Of a DNA stretch of 64,000 nucleotides, positions 1-8,502 are shown piece by piece. The DNA comes from Arthrobacter sp. KBS0702. Lineage in GTDB: Bacteria > Actinomycetota > Actinomycetes > Actinomycetales > Micrococcaceae. The notes under the pieces were generated by a model that saw only the letters and a list, made by a program, of their open reading frames with translations, did no database searches and was not told the DNA's origin. The stretch covers positions 1,984,001-2,048,000 of the forward strand of contig NZ_CP042172.1 of NCBI RefSeq assembly GCF_005937985.2. Reading direction: 5' to 3'. The position numbers and the translations under genes were made by a program. Position 1 is the stretch's first letter, and every line of letters begins with the position of its first letter.

Positions 1-3000
1 CACGCACCCGGTGCCGTCGTCGATGCTGATGAACACCACGCGGCGGCCGCCACGCATCGGCGGGGTCTGGGTGGCCACCCGCACCCCGGCCACCAGCACT
101 TCCGTGCCGTTGCGCAGACCCAGTAGCTTATCCGCCGTCGTGACGCCCAGCCGGTCCAGCAGCGGCCGGTGGCTGGCCATTAGGTGTCCGCTGACATCCA
201 GGGCCATCAGGTCCAGTTCCGCCCGGACGGTCTCCACCAGCGTGGGGGCCGGCAGGCCGCCCTTGAGGTTCCTGAGCTCGACGTCGCCCAGCGGCAAGGC
301 CAGCTGCCCCTCGATGACCTCGGCGCCCTTGCGCTGCGGCCTGCCCTGCAGCTGCTGCAGGTGCTGGACCAGGTCTGCCCGGTTGGCCGTTCCGCCGGAC
401 GAACGGTGCAGCGAGTCGAAGGCCCCCAGCTGGGCCAGGCGCTGGATGCTCGGTTTGCTGATCCGGGAGCGGGCGCGCAGGTCCGCGAGGGAGTCGTAGG
501 GCTGGCCGGCCACGATCCGCTTCAGCTCGGCGCCGGAGAGCCCGAAGATGCCGTTGATGCTCAGCCGGATGCCGAGCTTGCCCCGGTCCGGTCCGGTTTC
601 CACCCGCTCCACCCGGTATTCGGCCTGGCTGCGGTTGATGTCCAGCGGCAGGATGGGAATTCCCAGCCGTCGGGCCTCTGCCACCAGCAGGCGTTTGGGG
701 TACATGCCGGGGTCATGTTCCCAGAGCCCGGCCAGGAAGGCCTCGGGGTGGTGGGTCTTGAGCCAGGCAGACTGGTAGGTGGGCACGGCGAAGGCGGCGC
801 CGTGGGCCTTGCAGAAACCGAAGCTGCCGAAAGCCTTCAGGGTCCCCCAGACCTTGTCCACCACCTCGGGCGTGTAGTTCCGGGTCCGGGCTTCGCGGCG
901 GAAGAATTCCTCCACCTTCGCTTCGAGCACCTCGTTGCCGAGCGCACGCCGGAATTCGTCGGCCCGGGCCAGCCCGCAGCCGGTCATGACGTCGAAGGTC
1001 TTGAGGATCTGCTCGTGGAAGACGGTCACGCCGTGGGTCTCCTTGAGCACCGGTTTGAGGTCCGGGTGCGGGTAGACCTCAGGCGCGAAGCCGTGCCGGT
1101 GCTCCAGGAAGGGCCGGACCATGTCCGACTTCATCGGACCGGGCCGGAACAGGGAGATGTCGATGATGAGGTCGTTGAATTCCCGGGGCGCCAGCTTTCC
1201 GATCAGTTCCCGCTGGCCCGGGGATTCGATCTGGAAACAGCCCAGGGTGTGGGTGCTGCGGATCAGCTCATAAGTGGGTTCGTCGTCGAGCGGGACGGCG
1301 TTGAGGTCGATCGTCCCGTCCGCGGCGATGTAATCCGGGCCGGTGCCGCCCGGCCCGGTTTGGTGGCGGCCGGCAGCCACCACCTCGGCCTTGGAGGGGT
1401 GCAGCCGGATCACCTCACGGACCGCGAAGGCCATGGCGCTCTGCATGCGGACACCCAGGACGTCGAGTTTGAGCATGCCCATCGGGTCCATGTCGTGCTT
1501 GTCGAACTGGCTCATCGGGAGTCCCAGGCCGCTGGGCTGCACGGGGGTGCGGTCCAGCAGGGTGGCATCGCCCAGGATCACCCCGCACGGGTGCATCGAA
1601 ATGTGGCGCGGCAGCCGGTCCAGCCGCTCCGTGAGGTCCACCAGGAGGTCCAGCTGCTGGTTTTCGGTGAAGTCCCGCTGCTCCACCCGGCCGGCGAATT
1701 CCTTCAGCTCCGGTTTCTCCACGAGGGCCTCGCGGAAGTTCCGGGCCGAAAACCGCCACAGCTGCTTGGCGATCTCGTCGATGTCGCCGCCGTCCATGCC
1801 CAGGGCCAGGCCGGCGTCGCGGACGGCCCCGCGGGCGCGGTAGCCGTTCTGCATGCTCATCAGCGTGACGCGTTCGGAGCCGAAGCGCTCGAAGATCTTG
1901 CGGTAGACGTTGTGCCGTTCGGCGCTTTCGACGTCGATGTCGATATCCGGCAGGGTGGCGCGGTCCCGGGACAGGAAGCGTTCGAAGATCAGGTCGTGCT
2001 GCAGCGGGTTCACCTGGCTGACGTCGATCAGGTAGTTGACCAGGCTGGACGCGCCGGAGCCGCGGGCTGCCGCCCGGACCCCCATCTCAAGGATCATCCG
2101 GGAGACCTCGGCGACGGTGAGGAAATAGGAGGCGAAGCCCAGGCTGTCGATGATCCGCAGCTCATGCTCCAGCCGGGCGCGCATCTCTTCCGCCGGTTTC
2201 CCGGTGATTCCGGGGAAGCGACGGCTGATCCCCGCCTCGCAGCGCTGCGTGAGCTCCACGAGCGGGTCCCCCGCAATCCCGATCACTGAGGCTTCCGGAA
2301 CCACGGGCTGCTTCCAGCCCATGTCGGTGACCGGATCCATCCGGCACCGGTCCGCGAGCGCCTCGGTGTGCGCCAACAGGCTTTTCAGGTCCGCGGCGCC
2401 GTACCCGGCGGTGTGCATGATTTCCTTGCCCAGCTGCAGCATCTGGGCGGAGGATTTCAGCCAGCCCTGTCCGTTGGGTTGCAGCTGCGGTGCGGCGGAG
2501 AGCTCCGGCAGGGACTTCAGCGCCCGGGCGGAGTCCAGCACGTCCGCCGTCGCGGCGCCGTCCTCGGCACAGTACCGTACGGCGTTGGTCAGCACCGCGG
2601 GAACAGCGTGTTCCGCTGCGAGTTTGAGCATCCGCACGGCGTGGGCCGTGCTCAGCGGTTCGCCGGGCGGGCTGAGCTGCGAGACGACCTCGGCGGCGAG
2701 GGTTCCGGCCGGCATGGCCTCCAGCCAGCGTTTGAACAGGGTGCGGGGGCGAAGGTAGCGCCGCCCGCCCATGGAACGCCCGACGTCGGAGTCCGGGCCG
2801 AGCAGGACAGTCAGGACCGGCTTGAGGGTCTGCGGATCCATGGTGCGCGAGGCCAGCTCCGCCCGGGTCACGGCCACGGGCACCGCTCCCCCGGCCTTGC
2901 CGGTGGTGCGTGCGTGGGCGTCGGAGACCAGCCGGCACAGCGCCCGGTACCCTGCGCCGTTGTTCTGCCCGTGCGCCAGCACGACGACGCGTCCCCCGAC

Positions 3001-3237
3001 CTGGGTGCGGAGGTCGCCGTCGTCGTCGTAGACCGCAAGGTCCACCCCGACCACCGGGTCCAGGCCCGCCGCCATGCAGGCTTTCAGGTGCTTGACCGTG
3101 CCGTAGAGCCCGTCGCGGTCCGTGCAGGCGAGCGCCGTGGCACCGTCCGCGGCAGCGGCAGCGGCCAGTTCTTCCGGCCAGGACACCCCGTAGTGGGCGC
3201 TGAATGCGGTGGAGACGTGTAGATGGGTGAAGCTCAT
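1..3237 (-). CDS. dnaE2: Error-prone DNA polymerase III alpha subunit DnaE2 (3' end outside window)
   Basis: C-family polymerase for translesion synthesis and SOS mutagenesis. The reading frame is open from ATG at 3237 to base 1 (1079 codons), so the C-terminus lies off the left edge. The N-terminus reads THLHVSTAFSAHYG, a PHP-domain start. The polymerase active site LPDIDIDVESA lies near 1930-1955 and carries the catalytic Asp residues. The last visible residues (ATQTPPMRGGRRVVFISI) are the OB-fold region of DnaE. The ATG overlaps the stop of the upstream DUF6504 gene (ATGA), so translation is probably coupled. DnaE2 rather than DnaE1 is inferred from the DUF6504 partner and the upstream SOS box. 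Confidence 0.93.
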   Translation of the reverse strand, partial: MSFTHLHVSTAFSAHYGVSWPEELAAAAAADGATALACTDRDGLYGTVKHLKACMAAGLDPVVGVDLAVYDDDGDLRTQVGGRVVVLAHGQNNGAGYRALCRLVSDAHARTTGKAGGAVPVAVTRAELASRTMDPQTLKPVLTVLLGPDSDVGRSMGGRRYLRPRTLFKRWLEAMPAGTLAAEVVSQLSPPGEPLSTAHAVRMLKLAAEHAVPAVLTNAVRYCAEDGAATADVLDSARALKSLPELSAAPQLQPNGQGWLKSSAQMLQLGKEIMHTAGYGAADLKSLLAHTEALADRCRMDPVTDMGWKQPVVPEASVIGIAGDPLVELTQRCEAGISRRFPGITGKPAEEMRARLEHELRIIDSLGFASYFLTVAEVSRMILEMGVRAAARGSGASSLVNYLIDVSQVNPLQHDLIFERFLSRDRATLPDIDIDVESAERHNVYRKIFERFGSERVTLMSMQNGYRARGAVRDAGLALGMDGGDIDEIAKQLWRFSARNFREALVEKPELKEFAGRVEQRDFTENQQLDLLVDLTERLDRLPRHISMHPCGVILGDATLLDRTPVQPSGLGLPMSQFDKHDMDPMGMLKLDVLGVRMQSAMAFAVREVIRLHPSKAEVVAAGRHQTGPGGTGPDYIAADGTIDLNAVPLDDEPTYELIRSTHTLGCFQIESPGQRELIGKLAPREFNDLIIDISLFRPGPMKSDMVRPFLEHRHGFAPEVYPHPDLKPVLKETHGVTVFHEQILKTFDVMTGCGLARADEFRRALGNEVLEAKVEEFFRREARTRNYTPEVVDKVWGTLKAFGSFGFCKAHGAAFAVPTYQSAWLKTHHPEAFLAGLWEHDPGMYPKRLLVAEARRLGIPILPLDINRSQAEYRVERVETGPDRGKLGIRLSINGIFGLSGAELKRIVAGQPYDSLADLRARSRISKPSIQRLAQLGAFDSLHRSSGGTANRADLVQHLQQLQGRPQRKGAEVIEGQLALPLGDVELRNLKGGLPAPTLVETVRAELDLMALDVSGHLMASHRPLLDRLGVTTADKLLGLRNGTEVLVAGVRVATQTPPMRGGRRVVFISIDDGTGCV

Positions 3238-3563
3238 GCCGATTCGGGTTTCCGGAGATGGGGCAGGGCATCGTGGATCCGCAGCAGCCGCCAGCGCCCG
3301 CTGCCTACGTGCCGGCTCAGGTCAAGGGTGAGGGTCCGCGCCGGACTTTCTGCGTCCCGGACTTGGACGCGCCAGATTTCGTGGTCAACCAGCCCCGGTC
3401 CGCCTCCCAGCGGCGCCCGCTGTTCCTCTGCCCACCACTGGCGCCGCTCGAACCAGCGGACCGGTTCGGCGCAGACCTCGAAGTGTTGCCCTGCCCAGAC
3501 AAGGGACTCTGGCTGGCCCTCCGGGGTGCAGGCGACGTCCACGGACTCGCTGAACATCCCCAT
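3234..3563 (-). CDS. DUF6504 family protein, DnaE2 operon partner
   Basis: A 109-residue soluble protein of unknown biochemical role. The family usually sits beside imuB/dnaE2 in actinobacteria. Visible marks are a Trp-rich core (RWFERRQWWAEE) and a C-terminal LDLSRHVGSGRWRLLRIHD. I chose ATG 3563 (MGMFSESVDV) because GGGAGG lies just upstream; ATG 3557 is also possible. The frame stays open upstream to 3764, but that stretch contains the SOS box and a tandem repeat and is better read as promoter and leader. The stop overlaps the dnaE2 start by 4 bp. It appears to be the first gene of the operon. Confidence 0.85.
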   Translation of the reverse strand: MGMFSESVDVACTPEGQPESLVWAGQHFEVCAEPVRWFERRQWWAEEQRAPLGGGPGLVDHEIWRVQVRDAESPARTLTLDLSRHVGSGRWRLLRIHDALPHLRKPESA

Positions 3564-3602
3564 AACGCCTCCCGGAAAGTGCTGACCCCAGGCGAGAACC
3601 CA

Positions 3603-3630
3603 CGTAGGTAAACAAGCGTAGGTAAACAAG
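3603..3630. repeat. 14-bp perfect tandem duplication in the dnaE2 operon leader
   Basis: CGTAGGTAAACAAG occurs twice head-to-tail (3603-3616 and 3617-3630), between the SOS box and the DUF6504 start. It is AT-richer than its surroundings and probably arose by slippage. Whether it affects promoter or leader function is unknown. Confidence 0.9.
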
Positions 3631-3637
3631 CCTTTAT

Positions 3638-3653
3638 TCGAATATATCTTCGA
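3638..3653 (-). promoter_or_regulatory. LexA (SOS) box upstream of DUF6504-dnaE2
   Basis: TCGAATATATCTTCGA matches the actinobacterial and Gram-positive LexA architecture TCGAA-N6-TTCGA with perfect outer arms. It lies 75 bp upstream of the DUF6504 ATG, in an AT-rich patch suitable for a promoter. This implies LexA repression and DNA-damage induction of DUF6504-dnaE2. Confidence 0.85.
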
Positions 3654-3734
3654 ACACTTCCAGTCTACGCCGGGCCGGGGACAAAACATAGATCGGGGGT
3701 GGACGGACGCAGGCGCAGGTAGCAGGATTGAGCC

Positions 3735-4121
3735 ATGAGCTCCCACAGCGCACTCCTGAAGCACGTAAGCATCGCCGCCAAGGATTCAACCTTGGTGGCG
3801 AAGTTCGATATAGACGGGAACATTCCTAGTTCCGGTGCCTACGTGGTCGGGCTCGTGGCCGCCACTCCTGACCATTCGCACCAGCGCCGGATGGAAATCG
3901 AGTTCATGAACGGCGAGGCCGTGTCCTTTTTCTGCTTCAGCCATGACGGCACGGAGGAGAACTTTGACCTCAAGGGCGTGGAGCACTCCGGCAATACCAT
4001 CACCGGGAACTTCCCCATCAGCACGGTGATGGGGCTGACCAAGGGCCACCTGATGACGGCGTACAGCGATTGCGAGGGCAGGGAGTACCAGGCCAATGTG
4101 CCCGTCGAGGAGTCGCTCTAG
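3735..4121 (+). CDS. Conserved hypothetical protein, 128 aa
   Basis: A soluble 128-residue protein with no signal peptide or membrane segment and no family I recognise. It has alternating beta-type segments (TLVAKFDIDGNIP, GAYVVGLVAATPD, RRMEIEFMNGEAVSFF) suggestive of a small beta-sandwich, and ends in an acidic PVEESL tail. ATG 3735 is the first in-frame ATG; the ribosome site is weak (CAGGA). It is transcribed away from the SOS promoter and converges with chorismate mutase. Function unknown. Confidence 0.75.
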   Translation: MSSHSALLKHVSIAAKDSTLVAKFDIDGNIPSSGAYVVGLVAATPDHSHQRRMEIEFMNGEAVSFFCFSHDGTEENFDLKGVEHSGNTITGNFPISTVMGLTKGHLMTAYSDCEGREYQANVPVEESL

Positions 4122-4136
4122 CCGGGTCGGCCAGCC

Positions 4137-4463
4137 CTAGCTGGAGGCTTTGTAGACGTCCAGTTCCAGCCGGATGAAGGCGTCGATCATCGCCCGGTAG
4201 GTCTGTTCGACGATCTCCGGGTCAATGTCTTTCTGCTCCGCCGTGGCCTTGACGTGTTCGAGGACCCGCTCCACGCGGCCCGGGGCGCGGACTTCGGCGC
4301 TGTCTGCCTTGAGCGTCCCGGCAATCCGGATCAGCCGTTCGCGCCGGCCGATCAGTGCGACGATCTGCTCGTCCACTTCGTCGACAGCCACCCGCACGGC
4401 GGCGAGCTGTTCCTTGTCGGCCTGGGCGTCTTTGTCGTCTCCGTGATTTGTGGACATGTGCAT
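4137..4463 (-). CDS. Chorismate mutase, AroQ class
   Basis: Converts chorismate to prephenate in Phe/Tyr synthesis. The pattern LAAVRVAVDEVDEQIVALIG, then RRERLIRIAGTLKA, then a C-terminal helix with YRAMIDAFIRLELD is the three-helix AroQ fold, with Arg/Lys positions for the carboxylates. About 108 residues is normal for a stand-alone enzyme. The start is uncertain: ATG 4463 and ATG 4457 are both possible and neither has a clear ribosome site. The frame also extends to a GTG at 4487, which would overlap the divergent VOC gene. The 15-bp gap to that gene suggests leaderless or overlapping promoters. Confidence 0.82.
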   Translation of the reverse strand: MHMSTNHGDDKDAQADKEQLAAVRVAVDEVDEQIVALIGRRERLIRIAGTLKADSAEVRAPGRVERVLEHVKATAEQKDIDPEIVEQTYRAMIDAFIRLELDVYKASS

Positions 4464-4477
4464 GACAGTATCGAACG

Positions 4478-4900
4478 ATGCAACCACGAGTCGACTTCAT
4501 CTCATTGGGCGTCCGCAGTGTTGACGCCTCACGCCGTTTCTATGCCGAGGGCCTCGGCTGGCCGGTGCACCGAGAGGTGCCGGGCGAGGTGGTCTTCCTG
4601 CAGGCCAACCACGGGCTCATCCTTTCACTCTGGGACGCCGGACAGATGCAGGCCGAGGCGGGGACCGACGCCCCGGCCGGTGTCCCCTGCATCACCCTGA
4701 GCCACAACGTGGGCAGCGCCGAGGAGGTGGACCAGGCGATGCGCCAGGCGGAGGCCGCGGGCGCCGTCATTGTTGCGGCGCCCAAGACCCAGCCATGGGG
4801 CGGCTACACCGGCTACTTCGCCGACCCGGACGGTTTCCGCTGGGAGGTCGCTTTCAACCCCACCTGGACCGTCGACGCCGCCGGCAGGGTCACGGTCTAG
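4478..4900 (+). CDS. VOC (glyoxalase/bleomycin-resistance fold) family protein
   Basis: A 140-residue vicinal-oxygen-chelate protein. It begins with VDFISLGVRSVDASRRFYAEGLGWPV and ends with GGYTGYFADPDGFRWEVAFNP, the typical two beta-alpha-beta-beta-beta modules and the DPDG-x-xWE motif. The substrate cannot be told from sequence; members include dioxygenases, isomerases and resistance proteins. It starts 15 bp from chorismate mutase on the opposite strand and converges on the SRAP gene, whose stop is 9 bp beyond its own. Confidence 0.85.
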   Translation: MQPRVDFISLGVRSVDASRRFYAEGLGWPVHREVPGEVVFLQANHGLILSLWDAGQMQAEAGTDAPAGVPCITLSHNVGSAEEVDQAMRQAEAAGAVIVAAPKTQPWGGYTGYFADPDGFRWEVAFNPTWTVDAAGRVTV

Positions 4901-4908
4901 GGCATCCC

Positions 4909-5667
4909 CTAGAACAGGCTCCCCACGGGCTGGATCAGTTCCGGGGAATCTTTCTTCACGTTTCCGACGGCGGTACCGACGGCGTCGATCGTCCAGCCCT
5001 CCGCGACATCGTGCGCGCCGGCCCGCACCAGCCCCACGAGGCCGGCGGCGTCATCGGCCCGCGGATCCAGCCACATCGCCATCGTCTCCCGGTCCATGGG
5101 CAGCGGAACCCGGTCATGCAGGGCCGTCAGCTCGGCGAGCATGCCGCCGGCGTAGCCCTCCGGCGGGGAGTCGGTGGTCAGGATCGACGTCGAGAGCAAC
5201 CAGCGCTCCGGATCCCCCTCGGCTTTGGACGGGTCCTTCCACCATTCATAAAGGCCCGCAAAGACCACCGGGCTGCCGTCCTTCGGGTGCACGTAGTACG
5301 GCTGCTTGCCGCGGCCTTCGCCCTTCCACTCGTAGTAGCCGTCCGCCGGTACGGCGCAGCGCCGGGTGCGGGTGGCCTTGCGGAACGCGGGTTTCTCCAG
5401 CACGCTCTCACTGCGCGCGTTGATCATCTTCGAGCCGATGCCGGGGTCCTTGGCCCAGGACGGCACCAGTCCCCAGCGCGCAAGGTGCAGCTGCCGCACC
5501 CGCCGGGCGGACGACTCGCCGTCCACCAGCCGCTCGAGGAGGATCGGTACGTCCGCGGTAGGGGCGACGTTCCACGACGGGGGGATGACCACCTCCTCCT
5601 CGAGTTCGGCGTCGAATTCGGCCAGCAGGTCCCCGACGGCCCGGGCCATCACGTAGCGTCCACACAT
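4909..5667 (-). CDS. SRAP-family abasic-site processing protein (YedK/HMCES-like)
   Basis: SRAP proteins use their N-terminal Cys2 to form a thiazolidine crosslink with abasic sites in single-stranded DNA. The start is fixed by this chemistry: ATG 5667 gives MCGRYVMAR with Cys at position 2, although the frame is open 44 codons further upstream. Other family marks are WNVAPTADVPIL (Asn), INARSES, CAVPADGYYEW (Glu) and LTALHDRVPLPM (His). The 252-residue length fits the family. It shares the neighbourhood with dnaE2, but no SOS box was seen in front of it. Confidence 0.92.
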   Translation of the reverse strand: MCGRYVMARAVGDLLAEFDAELEEEVVIPPSWNVAPTADVPILLERLVDGESSARRVRQLHLARWGLVPSWAKDPGIGSKMINARSESVLEKPAFRKATRTRRCAVPADGYYEWKGEGRGKQPYYVHPKDGSPVVFAGLYEWWKDPSKAEGDPERWLLSTSILTTDSPPEGYAGGMLAELTALHDRVPLPMDRETMAMWLDPRADDAAGLVGLVRAGAHDVAEGWTIDAVGTAVGNVKKDSPELIQPVGSLF

Positions 5668-5845
5668 GGCACCAGCATGCCACCGGCCCAATTCCTTGTC
5701 ATCCGCCCGTCGCCGGGTCGCGCCCTGCGGGAATAGCGGCTCCCGGGTTACGGTTATGGCAGATGACGTACGACTTTTGTCGGCAACGGGCGCTGTCACT
5801 CATCACCGTCAGCCAGCGCCGTCAACCAGCTTTGAGGAGAATTTC

Positions 5846-6103
5846 GTGGACTTCACCCCCGATTCCGGCACCATCACCATGTTTTCGACCACCTGGTGCG
5901 GCTACTGCAACCGGTTGAAGAAGCAGCTTGATGCCCAGGGCATCGGGTACACCGAGATCAACATCGAGGAAGTCGAAGGCACCGCCGAACTCGTGGAGAA
6001 GCTCAACGGCGGCAACCGCACCGTGCCCACGGTGCTCTTCCCGGACGGCACCGCGGCCACCAACCCCTCCGCGGCCGAGGTCAAGACCCGCCTCGCGGCC
6101 TAA
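5846..6103 (+). CDS. Mycoredoxin / glutaredoxin-like protein
   Basis: An 85-residue thioredoxin-fold protein that reduces mycothiol mixed disulfides in actinobacteria. The active site is WCGYC (Cys18, Cys21), the mycoredoxin-1 signature, followed by the TVPTV cis-Pro motif. Start GTG 5846 is preceded by GAGGAG at good spacing; the frame extends upstream into the SRAP gene region, which is not credible coding. It lies about 110 bp before the mycothiol-dependent dehydrogenase, a sensible functional neighbour. Confidence 0.88.
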   Translation: MDFTPDSGTITMFSTTWCGYCNRLKKQLDAQGIGYTEINIEEVEGTAELVEKLNGGNRTVPTVLFPDGTAATNPSAAEVKTRLAA

Positions 6104-6214
6104 GCTTCTCAGGACACACCACCACACCACGTGCGGCGCGGACTCCCGGCTAACCCCAGGAGCCCGCGCTGCGCCGTTTCCCCCGACGGAAGCGGTGATG
6201 AAAGGAGCCACCCC

Positions 6215-7300
6215 ATGGTCCACAAAGTCAAGGGCGCCGTCGTCCGTTCCAAGAACGCCCCCGTCACCCTCGAGACCATCCTGGTCCCGGATCCCGGACC
6301 CGGAGAGGCGCTGGTGGACATCCTCACCTGCGGCGTCTGCCACACCGACCTGCACTACAAGCAGGGAGCCATCAACGACGACTTCCCGTTCCTGCTCGGC
6401 CATGAGGCCACCGGTGTGGTCAGCGCCGTCGGCCCCGGCGTCACCGAGGTGGCCCCCGGTGACCGGGTGGTGCTGAACTGGCGCGCCGTCTGCGGCGAGT
6501 GCCGCGCCTGCCGCCGCGGCGAACCGCAGTACTGCTTCAACACGCACAACGCCGCGCAGAAGATGACCCTTGAGGACGGCACCGAACTCACCGCCGCCCT
6601 CGGCATCGGCGCCTTCGCCGAGAAGACCCTCGTCGCCGCCGGGCAGTGCACCAAGGTGGACCCCGCCGCCGACCCCGCCGCCATCGGCCTGCTCGGCTGC
6701 GGCGTGATGGCCGGCCTCGGCGCCGCCATCAACACCGGCAACGTCCAGCGCGGCGATTCCGTCGCCGTGATCGGTTGCGGCGGGGTGGGCGTGGCGGCCG
6801 TCGCCGGTGCCGCGCTCGCCGGCGCCACCACCGTGATCGCGGTGGACATCGACGCCAAGAAGCTCGAACGCGCCAAGGAACTCGGCGCCACCCACACGGT
6901 GGACTCCTCCGCCGTCGACCCGGTCGAGGCGATCCGCGAACTGACCGGCGGCTTCGGCGCCGACGTCGTGATCGACGCCGTGGGACGGCCCGAGACGTAC
7001 AAGCAGGCCTTCTACGCCCGCGACCTCGCCGGCACGGTCGTGCTGGTGGGCGTCCCCAGCCCGGAGATGACCCTGGAACTGCCGCTGCTGGACGTGTTCG
7101 GCCGCGGCGGCTCACTGAAGTCCTCCTGGTACGGCGACTGCCTTCCGTCCCGCGACTTCCCCATGCTGATCGACCTCTACCGGCAGGGCCGGCTGGATCT
7201 GGACGCGTTCGTCACCGAGCGCATCACGATCGACCAGATCGAGGAAGCCTTCGAGAAAATGCACTCCGGCTCGGTGCTGCGCTCGGTGGTTGAGCTGTGA
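6215..7300 (+). CDS. S-(hydroxymethyl)mycothiol dehydrogenase
   Basis: A 361-residue zinc-dependent class III alcohol dehydrogenase that oxidises the formaldehyde-mycothiol adduct with NAD. Visible features are the catalytic zinc ligands [10 protein letters not shown] and GHEATGVV, the structural zinc cluster [15 protein letters not shown], and the Rossmann motif [14 protein letters not shown] 6215 follows AAAGGAG. The stop overlaps the GTG of the next gene (GTGA). The mycothiol form rather than glutathione is inferred from the mycoredoxin upstream, the coupled MBL gene and the actinobacterial host. Confidence 0.92.
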   Translation: MVHKVKGAVVRSKNAPVTLETILVPDPGPGEALVDILTCGVCHTDLHYKQGAINDDFPFLLGHEATGVVSAVGPGVTEVAPGDRVVLNWRAVCGECRACRRGEPQYCFNTHNAAQKMTLEDGTELTAALGIGAFAEKTLVAAGQCTKVDPAADPAAIGLLGCGVMAGLGAAINTGNVQRGDSVAVIGCGGVGVAAVAGAALAGATTVIAVDIDAKKLERAKELGATHTVDSSAVDPVEAIRELTGGFGADVVIDAVGRPETYKQAFYARDLAGTVVLVGVPSPEMTLELPLLDVFGRGGSLKSSWYGDCLPSRDFPMLIDLYRQGRLDLDAFVTERITIDQIEEAFEKMHSGSVLRSVVEL

Positions 7301-7944
7301 GCGGCACCTCGGTGGACGGGCTCCGGATCGAGCAACTGGTCACCTCAGGGACGTTCTCGCTCGACGGCGGCACCTGGGACGTCGACAACAACGTCTGGAT
7401 CGTCGGCAACGATCAGGAATGCGTCGTGATCGACCCGGCCCACGACGCCGGTGCCATCGCGGCCGCCGTCTCCGGCCGGACCGTCAAGGCCATCCTGCTC
7501 ACCCACGGCCACGACGACCATATCGCCGCGGTGGGCGCATTCCGCGGCCTGGTCAACGCTCCGGTCTACCTGCACCGGGACGACTGGATGCTCTGGGACC
7601 GGGTCTTCCCCGGGACCGAGCCGGACCGCGCGATCGAAGACGGCGACACGTTCGACGTCGCCGGCGCCCGCCTGGTGGCGCTGCACACGCCGGGGCATTC
7701 CCCCGGCTCGGTCAGCTTCCAGCTGGAAAGCGAAGGCACGGTCTTCACCGGCGACACGCTGTTCCAGGGCGGCCCCGGCGCCACCGGACGTTCCTTCAGC
7801 GACTTCCCCACCATCATCGAGTCGATCAAGGCCCGGCTGCTCACACTGCCCGCGGACACGGTGGTGCGCACCGGGCACGGGGACACCACGACGATCGGCG
7901 CCGAGGCCCCCCAGCTTGCGGACTGGATCGCGCGCGGCCACTGA
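7297..7944 (+). CDS. MBL-fold hydrolase coupled to mycothiol formaldehyde dehydrogenase
   Basis: A 215-residue metallo-beta-lactamase-fold protein. Metal ligands are THGHDDH, the HTPGHSPG histidine, GDTLF and the C-terminal TGHGDTT. Start GTG 7297 overlaps the preceding TGA by 4 bp, so the two genes are translationally coupled. The pairing is common in actinobacteria, and the enzyme is a plausible candidate for hydrolysis of the S-formylmycothiol product; that role is inference. Confidence 0.88.
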   Translation: MSGTSVDGLRIEQLVTSGTFSLDGGTWDVDNNVWIVGNDQECVVIDPAHDAGAIAAAVSGRTVKAILLTHGHDDHIAAVGAFRGLVNAPVYLHRDDWMLWDRVFPGTEPDRAIEDGDTFDVAGARLVALHTPGHSPGSVSFQLESEGTVFTGDTLFQGGPGATGRSFSDFPTIIESIKARLLTLPADTVVRTGHGDTTTIGAEAPQLADWIARGH

Positions 7945-7979
7945 CGCCGTCCCGCTCCCGCGTACTAGGCTGTCGGCCC

Positions 7980-8486
7980 ATGAGCACGTCTCCCAGCATG
8001 GACCCAGGCATCTTCACGGCGGACCCGAAGGCGCAGTTCGACGCCTTCCTCGACGAGCACCGGGCCGCCCTGCACGACTGCCTTGACGGGCTAAGCGAGC
8101 CGGAGGCGCGGGCTTCCCTGGTCCCCTCCCGAACGACGCTGCTGGGCCTGGTCAAGCACGCTACGTTCGTGGAGAAGGTCTGGTTCGACGAAGCCCTCAC
8201 CCGCCGGAGCCGACAGGAGATCGGCATTCCGACGACGCCGGACGAATCCTTCATCCTGGCCGACGGCGACACCATCGCCGGCGTCCAGGCCGCCTACCGG
8301 CGGGCGTGCGCGGAGTCCCGCAGCCGGACCGAACACCTCGGGCTGGACGATCTTGTCACCGGGAACCGCCGCGGACCGCTGCCGTTGCGCTGGGTCTACC
8401 TGCACATGCTGCGCGAACTCGCCCAGCACTGCGGGCACGCCGACATTCTGCGCGAGCAACTCCTCGCGGCACGCACCACCCGCTGA
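7980..8486 (+). CDS. DinB/DUF664 family protein
   Basis: A 168-residue four-helix protein of the DinB/mycothiol-dependent enzyme superfamily. The family marks are the helix TTLLGLVKHATFVEKVWFDEAL, with a metal-binding His, and the C-terminal HMLRELAQHCGHADILREQL, with two further His, as in DUF664 proteins. ATG 7980 begins 35 bp after the MBL stop with no clear ribosome site. The substrate is unknown. Members may act in thiol-dependent detoxification, which fits the adjacent mycothiol genes. Confidence 0.85.
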   Translation: MSTSPSMDPGIFTADPKAQFDAFLDEHRAALHDCLDGLSEPEARASLVPSRTTLLGLVKHATFVEKVWFDEALTRRSRQEIGIPTTPDESFILADGDTIAGVQAAYRRACAESRSRTEHLGLDDLVTGNRRGPLPLRWVYLHMLRELAQHCGHADILREQLLAARTTR

Positions 8487-8502
8487 GCCCGCCGGCCAGG
8501 CG

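Noticed and set aside
184-2289. A 701-codon plus-strand open frame
   Set aside because: It lies opposite the dnaE2 polymerase domain and has the His/Val/Gly/Gln bias of an antisense frame in GC-rich DNA; the minus-strand product has clear polymerase motifs.
3564-3764. N-terminal extension of the DUF6504 protein
   Set aside because: It spans the SOS box and tandem repeat and lacks protein-like sequence; the start at 3563 has a ribosome site.
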